From Symsagittifera roscoffensis (Eukaryota > Xenacoelomorpha > Acoela > Convolutidae), in contig NC_087065.1 of NCBI RefSeq assembly GCF_963678635.1, forward strand, positions 3,954,534 to 4,018,533: a stretch of DNA of 64,000 bases, in the 5' to 3' direction. The notes under the pieces are model-generated. The model did no database searches. It saw only the letters and a list, made by a program, of their open reading frames with translations, and had not been told where the DNA came from. Shown piece by piece: positions 41,276 to 54,900 of the stretch (positions within the stretch are counted from its first letter, which is position 1; every line of letters starts with the position of its first letter). Position numbers and translations under genes: made by a program.

Positions 41276-42584
41276 ATTACAAAGCATAAAATTTTTTCAG
41301 CAACTAATTCATTTTTCCTTTAATTCCTCAGGTCTCCTTGGAAAAGTTTGGATGTTTCCCAGGGAAGTGAAAGACAAATGAAATTCCAATTTTGTCTTTT
41401 CCTTAGCTTAGGAAGTCAAAATGGGGAAAAAACGAGGAAAATTTCGCGTTAACTTTGCAGATAGTCATTTTCCGGGTAAAAAGCCGTGCATTAAAATCTT
41501 GCGGTGGATCGTTAAAAATGGACTGAACCCGCGCGCTGAGCGTGCTCGAAAGTAAGGGTGGCGGAAAATAAGGTGGCATAAATGCAATAATAAAAAAAAA
41601 CGAAAAACCATTAAATTTAAACTCTACCAACTCCCACTGAAAAAACAACAGGATTTGAAAGCTTAGGCATCAATTATTTCGCTGGCGTTTTTCAGTGAAG
41701 CCTGGAAATGACCTTCAACTTAGTATTTTGCCTACTATTTGACGAGCATGAAATATTAAGAGTTTTCCATATTTTGTTTGTTAGATCGCGTATAAAAAGA
41801 AGATCAAAAGCTCAGGCTATTATTTTGAGAAATTGCCTTTTTTGACACTTTAGCTCTCAAAAGAAAGTTTCAGTAAAACCTTGAAACTAACCGTAGTTTA
41901 TTATTTGTCTTCTTTGAGAATTATAAAATAATGACATTTGCCTATCTTAAGTTTTTTCTACCGCAATCTATTTAAATTAAACTATCCCGAATCCCATTCA
42001 TAGCCTTTTCCTTTACAATTTTGAACTAACTGGGGACCCACGCTGGTATCGATTTAAATTGCTGACATCGATTTTTAAAAAAGTTTCGTAATTGCTGAAG
42101 CTCCTGAATCACATTCTAACTTTTTCGCGTGTGAGAAAAATTTCATACGAATTCGTCGAAAATTGCGAGATTCGTGGAAGTTTTTTTTCAAAAGTCATGC
42201 TGCTTTTAAATTGATCCATTGGCTGAAAAATACAATCCTTGCTCTACTGCTACAACGCACAATGCGATTCCGTGTTTCTGATTGAAGAAAAAGAAACAAT
42301 TTCAAGAAAAAAGACAGAAAAAAAAGTTACTTGGAAAATTAGACTGCGTGAGTGGATTTCTGAAATTTTGTTGACAATTTTTCCGGATCGCGCGAAGCAA
42401 AAGTATCAGACTTGGAGATCTGGTACTACCTACTCACCAAGTTTGCAACCCACTCAAAGAAGTCAGAAACCTGTAAAAAGAAGATTCATTAGCTTTAACA
42501 ACTTAACAATTAACGGTTTGATATCACCGAAAATATTGATAGGGAATTTGAGCGGTGACTTAGCTATTGCGATGCGCACTGGGT

Positions 42585-42795
42585 GTTTCAGGACCCTCAT
42601 GGTACATTTTGAGAACTGTAAGCGGATTCCGCAACAAGGACACTTTGTTTTTTTCTCTTGTTTTTTTCTATTTCTTTTCTTTGATCGTTGGGACAAAATT
42701 TTAGCTTGTTTAAAGACTTGTCTCTGGATTCCAGAGACATACAAGCATCAAATTTTGCGCCTATCCAATCCAGTACACAGTTCGTCCTCATACAG
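42585..42795 (+). repeat. Degenerate copy of a dispersed TIR element
   Basis: Resembles 52445-52624: GTAAGCGGATTCCGCAAC, a T-rich centre, TTTGATCGTT, TGGATTCCAGAGACATACA and CAGTACACAGTTCGTC in the same order. The left terminus is not recognisable. Confidence 0.6.
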
Positions 42796-43435
42796 ACATC
42801 TACGTTTTATGCAGGTCAACTCAGTTGTCTGCCATGTTTCTTTATCAGGTTATTGTAATCTAAACAACTTTTTACGTTCCTTGTTGCAGAAAAAAAGGGT
42901 TTTCGTGAAGATTTTCGCATTAACTTTTCTGTTACTCATATTTTTCTGCCCAGCCTGTAAATTTCAAGTAAAGACTATGGCTTGAGTTTCAAAACCAAAG
43001 CAATTTTGATTTCTCTTAGTGACTTCATATTTGAAGCAAATTGTGATTTTACTTCATTTATCTCATATTTTGATACAAAGTATGATTTTGACAGTGAAGA
43101 GTCAATTGATGTTTAACAAAGATAACTCAAAATAGTCGTTTATTCTTTTCTTTCTGTAGGCAGGTTAATAATAGCGAGATTCAAATGAAAATTATTTTCA
43201 TGTTTTACGCAATTAATTGAGATAAAATTTCATAAATTGAGCTGCACTGATTTTCGATTTTTCAAAAATAGTAATTTGTTCCCCAAACATTGAATTTTTT
43301 TCCAAATAATTGATTTTTTTCGCCATATCTCTCTCAATTTAATTTAACTGAATTTTAGCTTTTGTGTTATACTTTCTAGTCTTTTAGTTACACTCTGCGT
43401 TCTTTCAACCAACGTGATCCGAAAGATTACACAGC

Positions 43436-46400
43436 ATGTTTGATAATCTGCACAAAAGTGAAGTAAGTATAGATATGAGACTGATTATAGAAACAGTGTA
43501 TAAATTACTGTCGCTATATCTTTTTTGAGCTCTGATGCGCTCTACAAGAACACATGGGCCTGTTTTTTTTCAGAAATCAATTTGATTGAACTGAAAAATT
43601 AAACGAAACCTTCAACATTTATGGAAAAACCGTCCTTGCCTCAAAAAAAAATCTTATAGAATGGCAAAATGCGCCGACGGCAAAATCCCATAAGTTGATT
43701 TCTAATAAACTTTTCAAAAACTATACAAAAAATGAAATCTTGAAACATTTGCAAGTTTCAAACATCTCCATTGTACAGAACTTTGCGGGCAAAATAACTT
43801 TTTTGTTTCCGTCTGCCGAATAAGTTGACGGCTTATTTCAGCTCAGTTTCGTTTTTTGCTCCGAAAAATTTGATTTTTTAAATATATAATTTTTTGATTC
43901 TATTAAATATATAATTTTTTAAATATAATTATAATTAATTCGATTGTTTGAAAAAAGGATTTTCTAATTATATTATATCAACTAAAACTTTAATACCATG
44001 TAGAAGATGAGAAGATACCTTTTTGTAACTAAAGCTATCTTCACTAAATAAACTATCTTCACTTCGTAACTAAAGTAAATAAATTTCACTATATTTAACC
44101 TTAACTAAAATGACAATTTTTTTTTAATTTTTAGGTGAGCTACTTGGAATGCGTGCTTGCCGAGGTTGAATATGAACTCACAAAGTGCGTGAGTTTCTGG
44201 CTCCACAAAGCGGTTGATTCAAAAAATGGGTAAATTATTTGAGTACTATTCTTTGTTCTTCCACTAACACGTGACCAGTTCGTTTTTCAGGAACAAACTT
44301 CAACAAACACGAAATTATCTGATGTTTATTTTTGACGCGTCCGCCGATTGTTATGATTTTTTTCTGTTTCTTGCGAGTCTTAGTTGATCCTGCAGAGGCG
44401 TGCGCAGAAATTTCTCTTGAGGGGGGGGGCGATTTTTAAAATTTTGCCACCTTTTTTTTCGATCAAGTTGATTTTTGTCGGCCCTTTTTTGGACCAAGGT
44501 CGGCCAAGTTGCTGAAAATGCTAAAAGGCCCTATTATTAAAAAGATGTTCTGCTCCGCAGGCAAGATTTTAAAAAAAGCCAAAAAGCAATTTTAGGCCTT
44601 TTTTGGAAAATTTTGACCAAAAAACTCGCTGTTTTTTCGGCACACGCTCCCCCCTAAAATTAATTATATTGGCGTTCAAGGCGCATTTAGAAGAATGTTT
44701 AGTCTGGTCAGACAAAAATGGATGTCGTTAATTTAAAACAAAACTTTGGAAAAATTCGTCAGCCAGAATTGAGGGGGGAAGGGGTTTGAAATGACTTCCC
44801 TGGTTTAGAAAAAATTATTGTATCATGAAACCATATCAAAACCATTTCTTACCCTCGCTGAATTTACATGAATAATAATCAATAAAACCGTTATTTTGTT
44901 GTCAGTATCCACAAAAGTGCAAAAGTAATTGATTAGAATCCATTAAAAAGATATTATAATCCTAAAGTTTTTAAATCAATAAAAACTCATTATAATTAAT
45001 TATAATAGGTTATAATCCATTAGAAATAGATTATAATCAATTATAATGGACATTTTGAAAAATTATTGGCAAATTTAGCAAATTTTACAAGCTATCTCAC
45101 TTCCTGTTTAGTGCAGTTGCTACGGATTACGTTTCTTAAATTTAAAATTTTCACCTAAGCGTTTATACATTTAAATTTTTCTACTTTTTGAATTAAGCAG
45201 CTCAAAATTTTTTATAACTGTTATTTTTTTCCCATACTAAAAAAACTACCATTCGTCCACTGCCCCCCACCGTGTGTGCGTGGGGGGGGGGCGATTGCTG
45301 GTAACTGGACTGTTTATTCACACAAGCATCTCTCCACATCGGTTTTCTTGACTCAGCCAAACATGAAAATGGATTTTTAGGGGATTATAGATGATTATTT
45401 TTAAAAAAAAACTCAAATTTTTTAAATAAGACTTTATACATTTAGGTTTCAAACATTTAAGATTTTAATAAGCCTTATACAGTTTTCTGCAGAAAAAAAA
45501 CTGATTTTCACCAACTTTTGCGCCCTAAAAAATCAATTACATTGTCAAAACAATGGGTTATAGTGCATTTCATACATTTTTTACTCTCCCAATAAAATAT
45601 AATGATAAAATTTTTCATATCAATATGATACAAAACAATCGGTTTTAACAGGCGGGAGGGGGGAGTGGCGGGGTTTGGGAGTGGAGGAGGTCGAAACCTG
45701 GGGGTGTGCGTGTGCTTGTGTGTGTCTGTGGGGGGGGGGGGGGGGGGGGGTAGATGAGGTGGTGAAGGCAGGTTAGGTGGTCGGGTAGTAGAGGTGGTGG
45801 GGGTAAAATGTGGTGAGATAAATTATGGGTGGGGGTGCTAAACTTGGAATGGGGGATGGGTGGAGAAGGGAGTACAATTTTTTTTGAGTTTTTTTCTATA
45901 GATCAACATGTTTTTTCGGGTTCTAAATTTGCATTTTTAACAAGTTGGTATATTTTTGATGCAATTCTACAACTTTCTTATTCAAATGCTTCAAGAGTTT
46001 AATTAGCTGTAAACAGTTTTCATGGATTTTTCTGCCCTCAAAAAATCATGATATTGTCAAAATTATGGATTAAAATGGATTTTTAAATATTGAAAATAAT
46101 CGATTAGAATCTTTTCGAGGCTAAACTGGGCAGTGGATAGACGCACAATTTTAAGTCTGTATGTTTCTGGATTCTAGAGACAAATCTTTAAATATGTTCC
46201 AAAAAGTAAGTGGGTTCCACTTACAAAATTTTTGTGGATTTCGCGAACAAAAAGCTGTAACGTGAATTTTGTCGGCACAGTTTTTTTGTTGCGGAATCCG
46301 CAACAAGTGAATATAGCTAGTTGTTCTGGATTCTGCAATTGCAAGTATATTCCACAAATTGTAAGTGGAATCCGCAAAATGTAAGTAGAATCCACAGAAA

Positions 46401-49400
46401 AAAATGTAATAAATATGGAATGAATTCATTATTTGGAGTCATTAGGTTGAGAATGATTGGAAACCCAGCGCATAGCAAACCATCGAATTAGTTCAGTATT
46501 TGGGATTCCATTATAACCAAACACTGATCTAATAAAATCCTATTCTAGTGAAATCAAATCATGCAAATAAAAAATATAATTTTAAACGCAACTACATACA
46601 TACATATATGTAAACGGAATCCGCAAACAAAATGCGGAATCCACCTACAATTTGCGGATTCCACTTACAATTTGCGGATTCCGCTCATAGGTGCGGACTA
46701 CGCAACAGCTCAACGTAACCATGCACATGTCGTATTATTTGTTTAAGGATTCCCCAAGCTGTTCTGGATTCCGCAAATACAGTTGTGGATTCCACAAATT
46801 TGCCTATTTTTGGAGCAATTTTGAGCGGTACAATGTTGGAAGTATTTGTTTGTGGAATCCAAAACAGCAAAGAAGACCAAAACAGCAAAGAAGACCATCT
46901 GATTTTAGCCTGTTGCGGAATCCATTTACAAAGCACAGAGTGCACAGTTTGGACTCGTAATAGTCCCCTAAAAATCCATTTTCATGTTCGGATGGGTCAT
47001 AAAAATTGGTTATATGGGTTAATTTTTTTGCCGATATAATCCATATAATCGATTATTATTTCCCATGAAACTCCAGTTCGGGTAAAACCATAAATAACCA
47101 CCATCATAACAAACATTTTTTTTTCGATTTTTTTCAAGTTATCGAAAAAAGTTTTGTTACGCATTGTGTCTTAGTCAAAAATAGTTATTTTCGCTTAAAT
47201 TTGCTAAATTGTTTTTTAAAAAGTTGTTTCATTTATGTAAGCATAAAAAATTAGGTTCTCTGAGTCATTTTTGCTTTGAACGATTTTTTTTGTTAGCGTA
47301 TTAAAAGTATGCATTAAAAACTGAATGCATAGGTTTTAGAACGCATCAAGTTTTCGAATGCATTAAAAATTGAGATTAGAAGGCGTTCTTCTCAAAAATC
47401 TGGCGACTTGATGAAGTGTGAAAAAAACTCAGAAGGCACAACAATGAAGTGTTACAAGAGGAGGAAATTTTTGACCAGCTTTGTGACCACTGATAACAAA
47501 TATCAGAGGTCCTTATTGTTTAGACTCAACACATAGTATACTAGTATATAGGCAGTTTAAGTTAATCAAAAACAGAATAATTCGGACTTTAAAATCATAA
47601 GAAGTTTTATACGTGAAAAAATTATATTGTTACGTGACCAAAAAATTATTTCTGTCAGGTAATCGTTTGATTTGATCATTATGACAGGTCGCCTTTTTTG
47701 AGTTTTTATGCCCAACCGATGACTTATACTTAGAAGAATTATGGGTAAAACCGATCAGAAAATAAATTTCATTAAACGTTTCTACTCGCTTTACACAATC
47801 AGCATGATATATACTAGGGAAAGTTTCAACATCAAGAAGAACTCTATGTTGGATTTCCCCGTCTGGTTTCTTTTTCAAACCAATAATTTTTCAAGCTGGC
47901 TTCCAAAAGTCTCTTTCCAGGGGACTGTTCAATATGCTGGATGAAGTGGGCGGAGTCTACGATGGGAGGAAGAACTCATGGCTCATGGGCAGGGCAGTAT
48001 GGACACTGTGTCAGTTATACTGTGACCACACTCAATACAGAACTGAAGAGATTCTCAGTACAGCTATTTCGGGTAAAAGAGAGGGAGGGGGCGAGAGTAA
48101 ATAAACCAGCCGAAGTTTAAACCAACCGAAAATGCGCGAGTATGTAACCCAGCGAGTATATGAATGAAGTTGCTTAAGTTTTGTAACCGTTACAAAATTG
48201 TTAGATAACTATTATATGAAAATTACGTTTTTTTCGGCTTGTTACTTCGGTTTGTTTTTACTTCGGCTTGTTGTTACTTCGGCTAGTTTGTATACCACCG
48301 AGGGGGCGTTGGGAGGAGAGTAATTGTTGGTAGATGGTGATTGAACGAGAGCCATATCTAATATATTACTGACATAGCTTGATGGCGTTTTCGCATACCT
48401 TTTAAATGTAGAGATTATATATTTTCTCAGAGATATTTTTGAAGTAATTTTTTTAGAATGATTTTGGCTATTTCAGAACCTTTTTTTTTAAAAACTTCAA
48501 GTTGAAATGAAGCAATTTGTTCCAGCCTTCTCAGAGTTTTGCAATAATTTAATTTCATGTCATTTATAATGATTGATTTTTAAATAACTCACTTTAGTTT
48601 TCTTTTTCTTCCAAAGATGTAACTTAGATCTTATTTAGCTGTATGAAAAGAAGGAAAATTGCCATGCACACTTTTGAAAAAAAATTATTTGTCTATGACT
48701 TAGAAATTTTTTCATGACTCGTCGCAAAACTCGTCAGTGATCATCAAATAAAACAAGATTTCTTTTCCAGCTTTGACCTTTATCGAGACCCACATGCTGG
48801 TGAAAGACGGATCTGGACGCATGTTTTTCTCCGTGTCAGCCGATGGCACTCAACCACTCTCAATCCAGAGGAAACTGTTCGGGGAAGTGTTCTACTGTCT
48901 GGCTCTACTGGGCATGACCAGGGCTACAAAGGAGCAGAAATATCTGGTAGGTTCACACCACGCATGTGCAATTCTTACTTCCTCTCCAAGTTCTTTTTTC
49001 GCGGTTAGAAAACTGAAAGTCTAGAAGAATTAATTTGTTGGTAAATTTCAAGTTGAACAGCGACTATAAAGCAAACAACTGATATCAAATCGACATCCCA
49101 CATATCACATAGTCGCTTTTCTATCAAGGTCACAATAGCAAACACACGCTGGATAATAACTATTACATTAAGATTAAGACCATTTATCATCCGGGAAAAG
49201 GACCAACACAATAGCTGTACAGCTCATCATGGTGAACCGCTGTTGTGCCCCTGTTTAAGAACTACATGCTATTTTTTGGTGTTATTTACTACATGCCGTT
49301 ATTTACATTTTTTAGCGCATTTAGTCAAGATTTTAGCGCATCAAATTTACCCTATCCAAATCAACAAAATCTTCATATGCATGTCTCGAAAAATCCAGAC

Positions 49401-50505
49401 ATTTTTAACAATTAAATTGTCTTCCTAGTCGTTCAGATATTTATTTTATGATTTTGGCTCATCCATATCGCTACTTAGTTCATCGTGCAAAAATGTTCGT
49501 CGATGTTAAAGGAAACAATATACCCGCATTGGAGTTCCATCAATAAAAATCGATTATAATTGAGTTTCCTTGTCAGTGTCCACAAAAGTGAAAACAAATC
49601 GATTATATTCAATTAAAATTGGATTATAATATAACTATTTTTCGAGGCAACAAAATCCTTTTTTCATCCATTATAACAGATTTTTTTTCATTTTTCTTAA
49701 ATGCGGGTACTATATCCAGGAAAAGTGAAACTGTGGATTTGATGTTAGGTTTATTTTCTCCGACCACTGAAAGTCGGGAGGAATTCTGTTTTGGGATTTA
49801 ATTAAACAATCGGGTACCACGAAGCCCTTAAAGTCGTAATTCAACAAAAATTTCAAAAAAAAATTCTGTTGAGGAAAACCGCTTTCAGATTTCGCTTTTC
49901 AGCCTAGTTTCGGGCAAGCACAATTCGCTTTTGTGTTATATAGAAGAAACGAAGACAAATGTTGTAAAAGCTGGAAAAAAAATGTTTTTTTTTTTTGTTT
50001 CAGGAAAATTTTTTCGAAGCTTAATTTTTTCCGTGGTAATAAAAAATTTTTTCCGTGGCAAAAATAACTTATAATTAAAATGACTAAAAAATCCAAGCTC
50101 ATTCGTTTATCAAACCAACTTTCCTCACGTTATTCAAATTTGATCTCAAAATGGTTTTTTATTATTGCAAATTGATACTTCATATCATTAATAGAAATTT
50201 GTCTTTTTGTTATTATTAGTAATTTTTTTGGTCAACACAAAAAATTAGACAAAGTTTAGGACAGAGCAATGACTCTTCTGGCCACACTGGAAACCTGGTC
50301 ACGTGGTACGGGCGAGGCGCTAGGACTTCCAGTTGAGACGTTGGGACCCCAATACATCCGAGGAGCTCTATCTGTCAAGATGATGATTCTCAGTCTGTGC
50401 ATTGAGGCGGCGAAAGTGAAGCAAAGCAGCCTGCAACTGAATGCCGATTTGGAAGAGATCAGTCGGGTAGCAGAAACTGCAGTTGAGGAAATCAAACAAC
50501 ATTCA
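43436..50505 (+). CDS. RENBP: N-acylglucosamine 2-epimerase (renin-binding protein), first five exons
   Basis: Interconverts N-acetylglucosamine and N-acetylmannosamine in the cytosol, feeding or draining sialic-acid metabolism. Exons inferred from homology and splice sites: 43436-43462, 44135-44229, 47921-48072, 48771-48946, 50260-50505. All have AG/GT borders and matching phases (0, 2, 1, 0), giving 232 codons without a stop. Recognisable stretches: an N-terminal helix ending FWLHK..DSKNGG, LFNMLDEVGGVYDGRKNSWLMGRAVW (matching the family G(F/L)F...WLQGR..W), DGSGRMFFSVSADG, RKLFGEVFYCLAL, and LGLPVETLGP. The donor GTAAGT at 50506 calls for more exons. The family is about 400 residues, and the C-terminal half of the alpha/alpha barrel, including the catalytic His region (GH..EAGWF type), is not found before RGS22 or at the window end. 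The gene is therefore truncated, or its later exons lie beyond 64000. Confidence 0.85.
45655..45870 (+). repeat. G-rich low-complexity tract with a long poly-G run
   Basis: Strongly G-biased on the plus strand (GGGAGGGGGGAGTGGCGGGG, GTGTGTG runs, then an uninterrupted run of about 20 G near 45731-45750, then GGTGGTGGGGG). Several four-run G-quadruplex patterns can be drawn. Confidence 0.8.
46116..46957. mobile_element. 842-bp TIR element with internal GGAATCCGCAA repeats
   Basis: Left end CGAGGCTAAACTG pairs with right end CAGTTTGGACTCG. The right end is followed by TA, as in the shorter copy at 52445-52624. The inside carries many direct and inverted copies of GGAATCCGCAA / TTGCGGATTCC. No transposase frame, so it is non-autonomous. 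TA flanks would fit Tc1/mariner-like mobilisation. Confidence 0.65.
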
Positions 50506-51929
50506 GTAAGTAGAGTACATCGAAAACAAAGATGGCAGGTTGCTGGACAAATAGCACAGACTGTTCCAACCATAACTCTGAAAAATACATTAGATTTTTT
50601 CATTTTTTTTCACATTTTCACATTTCACGTCTTCTGTGCGTGGCTAGATATGACGAAAGCCTCATACGACAGCCACAGTAAATTTGGCAATTGGGCAACA
50701 TTTTTTTTTGTCAAAAAATGAAAAGAAAAACAAAAAAAACATGAAAAAGTTCAAAAACAATTATAAAAAATCAGTTTGTCTGCAGATTGTTTTTGAACTT
50801 TTGAAGTTTTTTTGTTCCAGCGCAAAAAAAAATATATTTTTTTACAATCTTAAAGTGAAGTTTAACTTTGTTTCCTTCGAAAATAAGCCTGCTCGCTCGC
50901 TTAACTTGCTCAACATTGAGGTTAAACTCAAAAGTTTAGAAGAAGTTATTAGTTTAATTTCGTTCGGGAATCTTTTCAGGGCTGAAGGGATTATAATATA
51001 TATCACTTCAACCATTTTGATGCTTACTCGTGATAACTGTTTTTGCTCGAAAAACAAAAAACCTATTCGCGCTTTTTTATTTGCTCGAAATTAGATCAAA
51101 ACTCACACGGGTTTTTCTCAACACCGAAAATTTTGATTTTCTAAGTTTTATATAATCACTACTGAAAAGGTGTGAAAGTGATATACTTTTCGACCCATTC
51201 CGGTGATTTATTGTGGCACCTGATTTTGCGTGTAAAACAAAAAAACTAAAACACATCCGAATGCAAAGTTCTTCCCCATTTTCAATGGTAGGAACAATAA
51301 CTACATGAACCAGTTAGTATGGGCTAGTGCATATATCTAAACCGGATTTGTGAAAAAATAATAGATCAAGTCTTGGTGATTTTTAGATATTTGCCTTGTT
51401 CAGCAAAATTGCATAATTTTTACTTTTTCTGCATAACTAAATTGTATTTTAAAAGATGGCTCTATTTGTCCTGTCCTTGATAGTTTTGCTTTAGCGAATG
51501 TCATCGCACTGAAATTTTTTTATTATTGAACAATGATATTGGACATTATAGTGTGTCTTTCTAAAATTTGAAATCTTATGACCATAACTGATTACCAGGA
51601 ATTATAATTACCTTATTTTTAGGGCAAGAAAATGCATTCTTATTCGCTGATAATTGATTTTTTCTTCAGTTTATTTCATCGCTTTTTAGTGAAACTTAAT
51701 CGCTTTTATTCTATTAAAAGGGCTATGAGTAATAATTGCATTATTTATCTGTTTTTTAGAACATTTTTTATTTTTTCATAATTATACTAAACCTAAGTTA
51801 GTTATATTTTTTCTCGCAATAAATTGTTGTCTCTCTTGTTTTCTTTTTCCTTGAATGAACTTTTTTTAAAAAAAAAATGCCCCTCATCCATTGTACAGAG
51901 GTTGCGGTAAATAGATGACGCAGTGTGGA

Positions 51930-52040
51930 AGCGCGTGGTGGGGGGACGTAGGGGGGCATAAATGGAGACGGGGGGAGGCGTAACGTAGTGGGCGGGGGTT
52001 GGTTTACTAGGTAAGGGTGGACGTGGTGAGTAGGATTTGT
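51930..52040 (+). repeat. Second G-rich tract
   Basis: GGTGGGGGGACGTAGGGGGG, GACGGGGGGAGGCG, GTGGGCGGGGGTTGG and following G-rich sequence, similar in composition and strand to 45655-45870. It may be a related low-complexity repeat. Confidence 0.65.
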
Positions 52041-52444
52041 TTGAGTTGTGTTTGCTTCAAGGTTTGCAGAAAGATTTTAAAAAATTGAATAAACATTTCG
52101 CATCTGCGAAATTTGTTCAATTTGAATTGATATTATGAACAAAAATGCAAGAGTATGAACAAAAATGGCTTTTTTCGAATATAATAGTTTATATTGGGTT
52201 CAAAATCCCTAAGGTTGCGTCGCTAATCGATTCTAATGACAGAACTTAAACAGGGGCGAAAACATAAACAGTCGAAAGTCATTTATTAAAAAGAATGAAT
52301 TGCTGTTCAACTAGAAGAATTTAAAGAATTTAATTGAAGCAATGTTTTGCTTATTTTGTATCAAAACAGATCAAATATAAAATTTCTTCCTATTCGCCGG
52401 CGGTCAAGGACAATCTGAATATTTCAATCTGATAATTCTCATTA

Positions 52445-52624
52445 CGAGGCCAAACTGTAAATTTTGTGAGTTGTAAGCGAATTCCGCAACCAGGAGGCTC
52501 CCTTTGTTCTTTTTTTTCTTTGATCGTTCCGCCAAAATTTCAACATGTTTTATGATTTGTCCCTGGAATCCAGGAACATACAGACACAAAACTGTGCGCC
52601 TATCTAGTGCACAGTTTGGCGTCG
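52445..52624. mobile_element. 180-bp Tc1/mariner-like MITE
   Basis: Ends CGAGGCCAAACTGT and ACAGTTTGGCGTCG form 14-bp inverted repeats with one mismatch, flanked on both sides by TA (52443-52444, 52625-52626). It contains GCGAATTCCGCAAC and a T-rich centre. Non-autonomous. Confidence 0.75.
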
Positions 52625-53898
52625 TAATGCTGCCGTTTCTTTATTCGGCCAAAATTATTATTAAGTCCATGGAAAGGTTTACTTTCTTTGAGATTTTGAC
52701 GCTTTCGTTTCAAATTTTGGAATACTGAAATTTGATTGGCTGATTTATGCTTTCACCCATTCGGTCCTTCGCCTATGAGGGATTCCACCCAAGATGAGTT
52801 TAACTGAGATAACAATTTAACGGAAATCAGGCATGGTAAGGTTTAAACAAAATGCTTGCCGCCTAATTGTCCAGTTTTCCCGCCAGACTGCATTTGTTTT
52901 CACAATTACCCGCAAAATTTTGCATTTTATAATGATTGTTTGTTTGTTTGTCTGTTTGTTTGTTTTTTTTCCAATTGTCTGTTTTTCTAATCGCTTAACA
53001 TTTAGCTTGTTTTTCTTGATCAGACTCGTCTGCTTGTTTTTTTATAGTAGATAAAGGACAAAAATCATTCTTCACCGGATTTTTCCATGGAAGTTCATCG
53101 GAAACACGAAAATATTCAGATTGTTTTTGTAACCAGGACATCTTTTACAAAATCCAAAGCCGAGCCAAACGAATTAGATAAAAAGTTAACCTATAGATGA
53201 GATATTTTTTATTAGTAATCTTGGATTATAATAAGATATATTGGAAAACTTCAGACATAATTTGTTTATATTGAAGTTACTTTTGGCATAAAAAAAACGC
53301 ATGATCAAAGTAAAACAGGGCTGCAACAATAAAAGTAAAAAAAATGGATTGATACACTATGAAAGCGAGATTTGATGGCCACCCGATAAAATGAAATCAA
53401 AAGTTTTTTTGCTTATTTTCATGAAATTATTATAAAGCTATGTTCGGTGGATAACAGGCAGAAAAATTTGATTGATACAGCAAATTTAAGTTGAATCGCT
53501 GAATTTTTCGACTGTTTCATTTTTATAGAACAAAAATCAAATGAGAAAAACGTGAGTAAATTTTTTGAGTCATCAATAAAAAGTAAATAATGATCGATTG
53601 TGCATTAGTAACATTAAAATAACATTAGTATCCGTAACCAAGGCCATGGTGCTATTCTTGCAGTCTAAGTTATTACTGGTAACTGACACCTGTCAACGAT
53701 AGTCAATGATTCACATTTTAGCTCGATACTCTCTCTCACTCTCTGTCTGATCTCCGTTGAAAGTTTACGGTTGTTATGATTGTTTTATTTACGAAACATA
53801 TTACTAAAACTAGTTCGATATCCATATCCATGAACAAATTATGATAGTTAATGATAGTTCTTAGCTGAGTTTTTTGTAACGTTTCTAGAGATATCCCA

Positions 53899-53913
53899 TG
53901 GCGCAGTCAGCAG
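53899..53913 (+). promoter_or_regulatory. Primer binding site, tRNA-Ser type
   Basis: TGGCGCAGTCAGCAG. Metazoan tRNA-Ser commonly starts GCAGTC, so its 3' acceptor end plus discriminator and CCA is complementary to TGGCGCAGTC. It lies about 10 nt inside the recognisable LTR end. Confidence 0.6.
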
Positions 53914-54900
53914 TCTTACAGTCTGATGATAGAACTGATCTTTTAGGGGTAACACTATTCTGGGGAAAAATATCGACGGAACCTCCGTTCGCGTGGGAAA
54001 CAGGGATTGGCCCATATTTCTTGGCAAAATCGCTCAAGGATTGTTGTGACCGATTGTTCTATTAATAGAGCCAGACCCAGTATTCGATGATCCATCTCCA
54101 AGACCAGAGTCAGTGTCACCAGCAGACGAAATTAGAAACAGAACAGCTCGAGACACAGAAGATATCCGGAGAGTCACAGAAAGTTGTACTGAAAGGAGGA
54201 GAAAAGGACCAAAAGTCGGCTCAAAAACGTGTTATCATGAAGCAGACAACCGGGTTAAATCTAGACCTTTCATCGCCCTCGGCAAAATCCTCACACAAAC
54301 TTGAATACATTAAGCTTCAAAGACTTTCATAATTTATGTGAGTTGCTCTTCAGGAGAGAAAAAAATACATTGTAGAATAAATTCAATGATACATTGCTCA
54401 TCGAGGCAATAAAGAAGACCCCAAAGCTTTTTGTCTTCGTCTATGAGGACAAACGGTGATATGCTGATGGACACAAGTCATTAAAAAGGAAGTAAGACGT
54501 CATTTTTTTGTTGCCAGGAAGAATTTCTCCGATATTCAACGAGAGCTCTGCATTAGATTGTCAATATTCAGTCAGAGACATGTAACTTGGGAGGAAATGA
54601 GAGAACAAACAGATCCAAGGCGATACCAAAAGGAGAATCAGATGCACCACCCAAGTTCGGAAAAAGGCAATCAGAAGATAAGAAGATGCTAGTGCTAGAG
54701 AATTGAAGTCACGTGAAACGACAGTTGTCACCGTTAGAAGGCTCAGAAACGTTAAAGAGACTGACAAAGCGAGTGCCACATTTTGCAGCTAGCTCGAGTA
54801 ATGACTTAAGCCAGGGAATCCTCAGATTCGGGACCGAAAAGGACAAGAGTCGTAAGATCTCATTAGTCTAGAGTTCGATCTCATCAATTATCCGATTAGA

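Larger units (their letters stand above)
40173..43435. other. Region upstream of RENBP without an identifiable gene
   Basis: AT-rich with no recognisable coding sequence. It holds two tRNA-like sequences (40745-40822, 41195-41275) and a copy of a dispersed TIR repeat near 42585-42795. The RENBP promoter should lie in the last part; no motif is certain. Confidence 0.5.
44230..47920 (+). other. RENBP intron 2 (3.7 kb), repeat-rich
   Basis: Holds an AGGCGTGCGCAGAAATTT sequence near 44397 typical of transposon ends (no partner end found), AT-rich ATTATAAT repeats at 44930-45060, a G-rich tract at 45655-45870 and a TIR element at 46116-46957. No exon sequence is recognised inside. Confidence 0.65.
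50506..53626. other. Downstream of the last visible RENBP exon
   Basis: AT-rich. It contains a G-rich tract (about 51930-52040) and a 180-bp TIR element. I searched by eye for the missing RENBP C-terminal exons here and found none. Confidence 0.55.

Noticed and set aside
42239-42985. A 248-codon plus-strand frame upstream of RENBP
   Set aside because: Its second half is the dispersed TIR repeat also found at 52445-52624, and the rest has no recognisable domain; most likely chance plus transposon sequence.
44395-44800. A second complete MITE starting AGGCGTGCGCAGAAATTT
   Set aside because: Only one terminus resembles a transposon end; no partner inverted repeat or target duplication was found.
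50842-51094. Frames after the fifth RENBP exon as a sixth exon
   Set aside because: The residues show no similarity to the C-terminal half of the epimerase.
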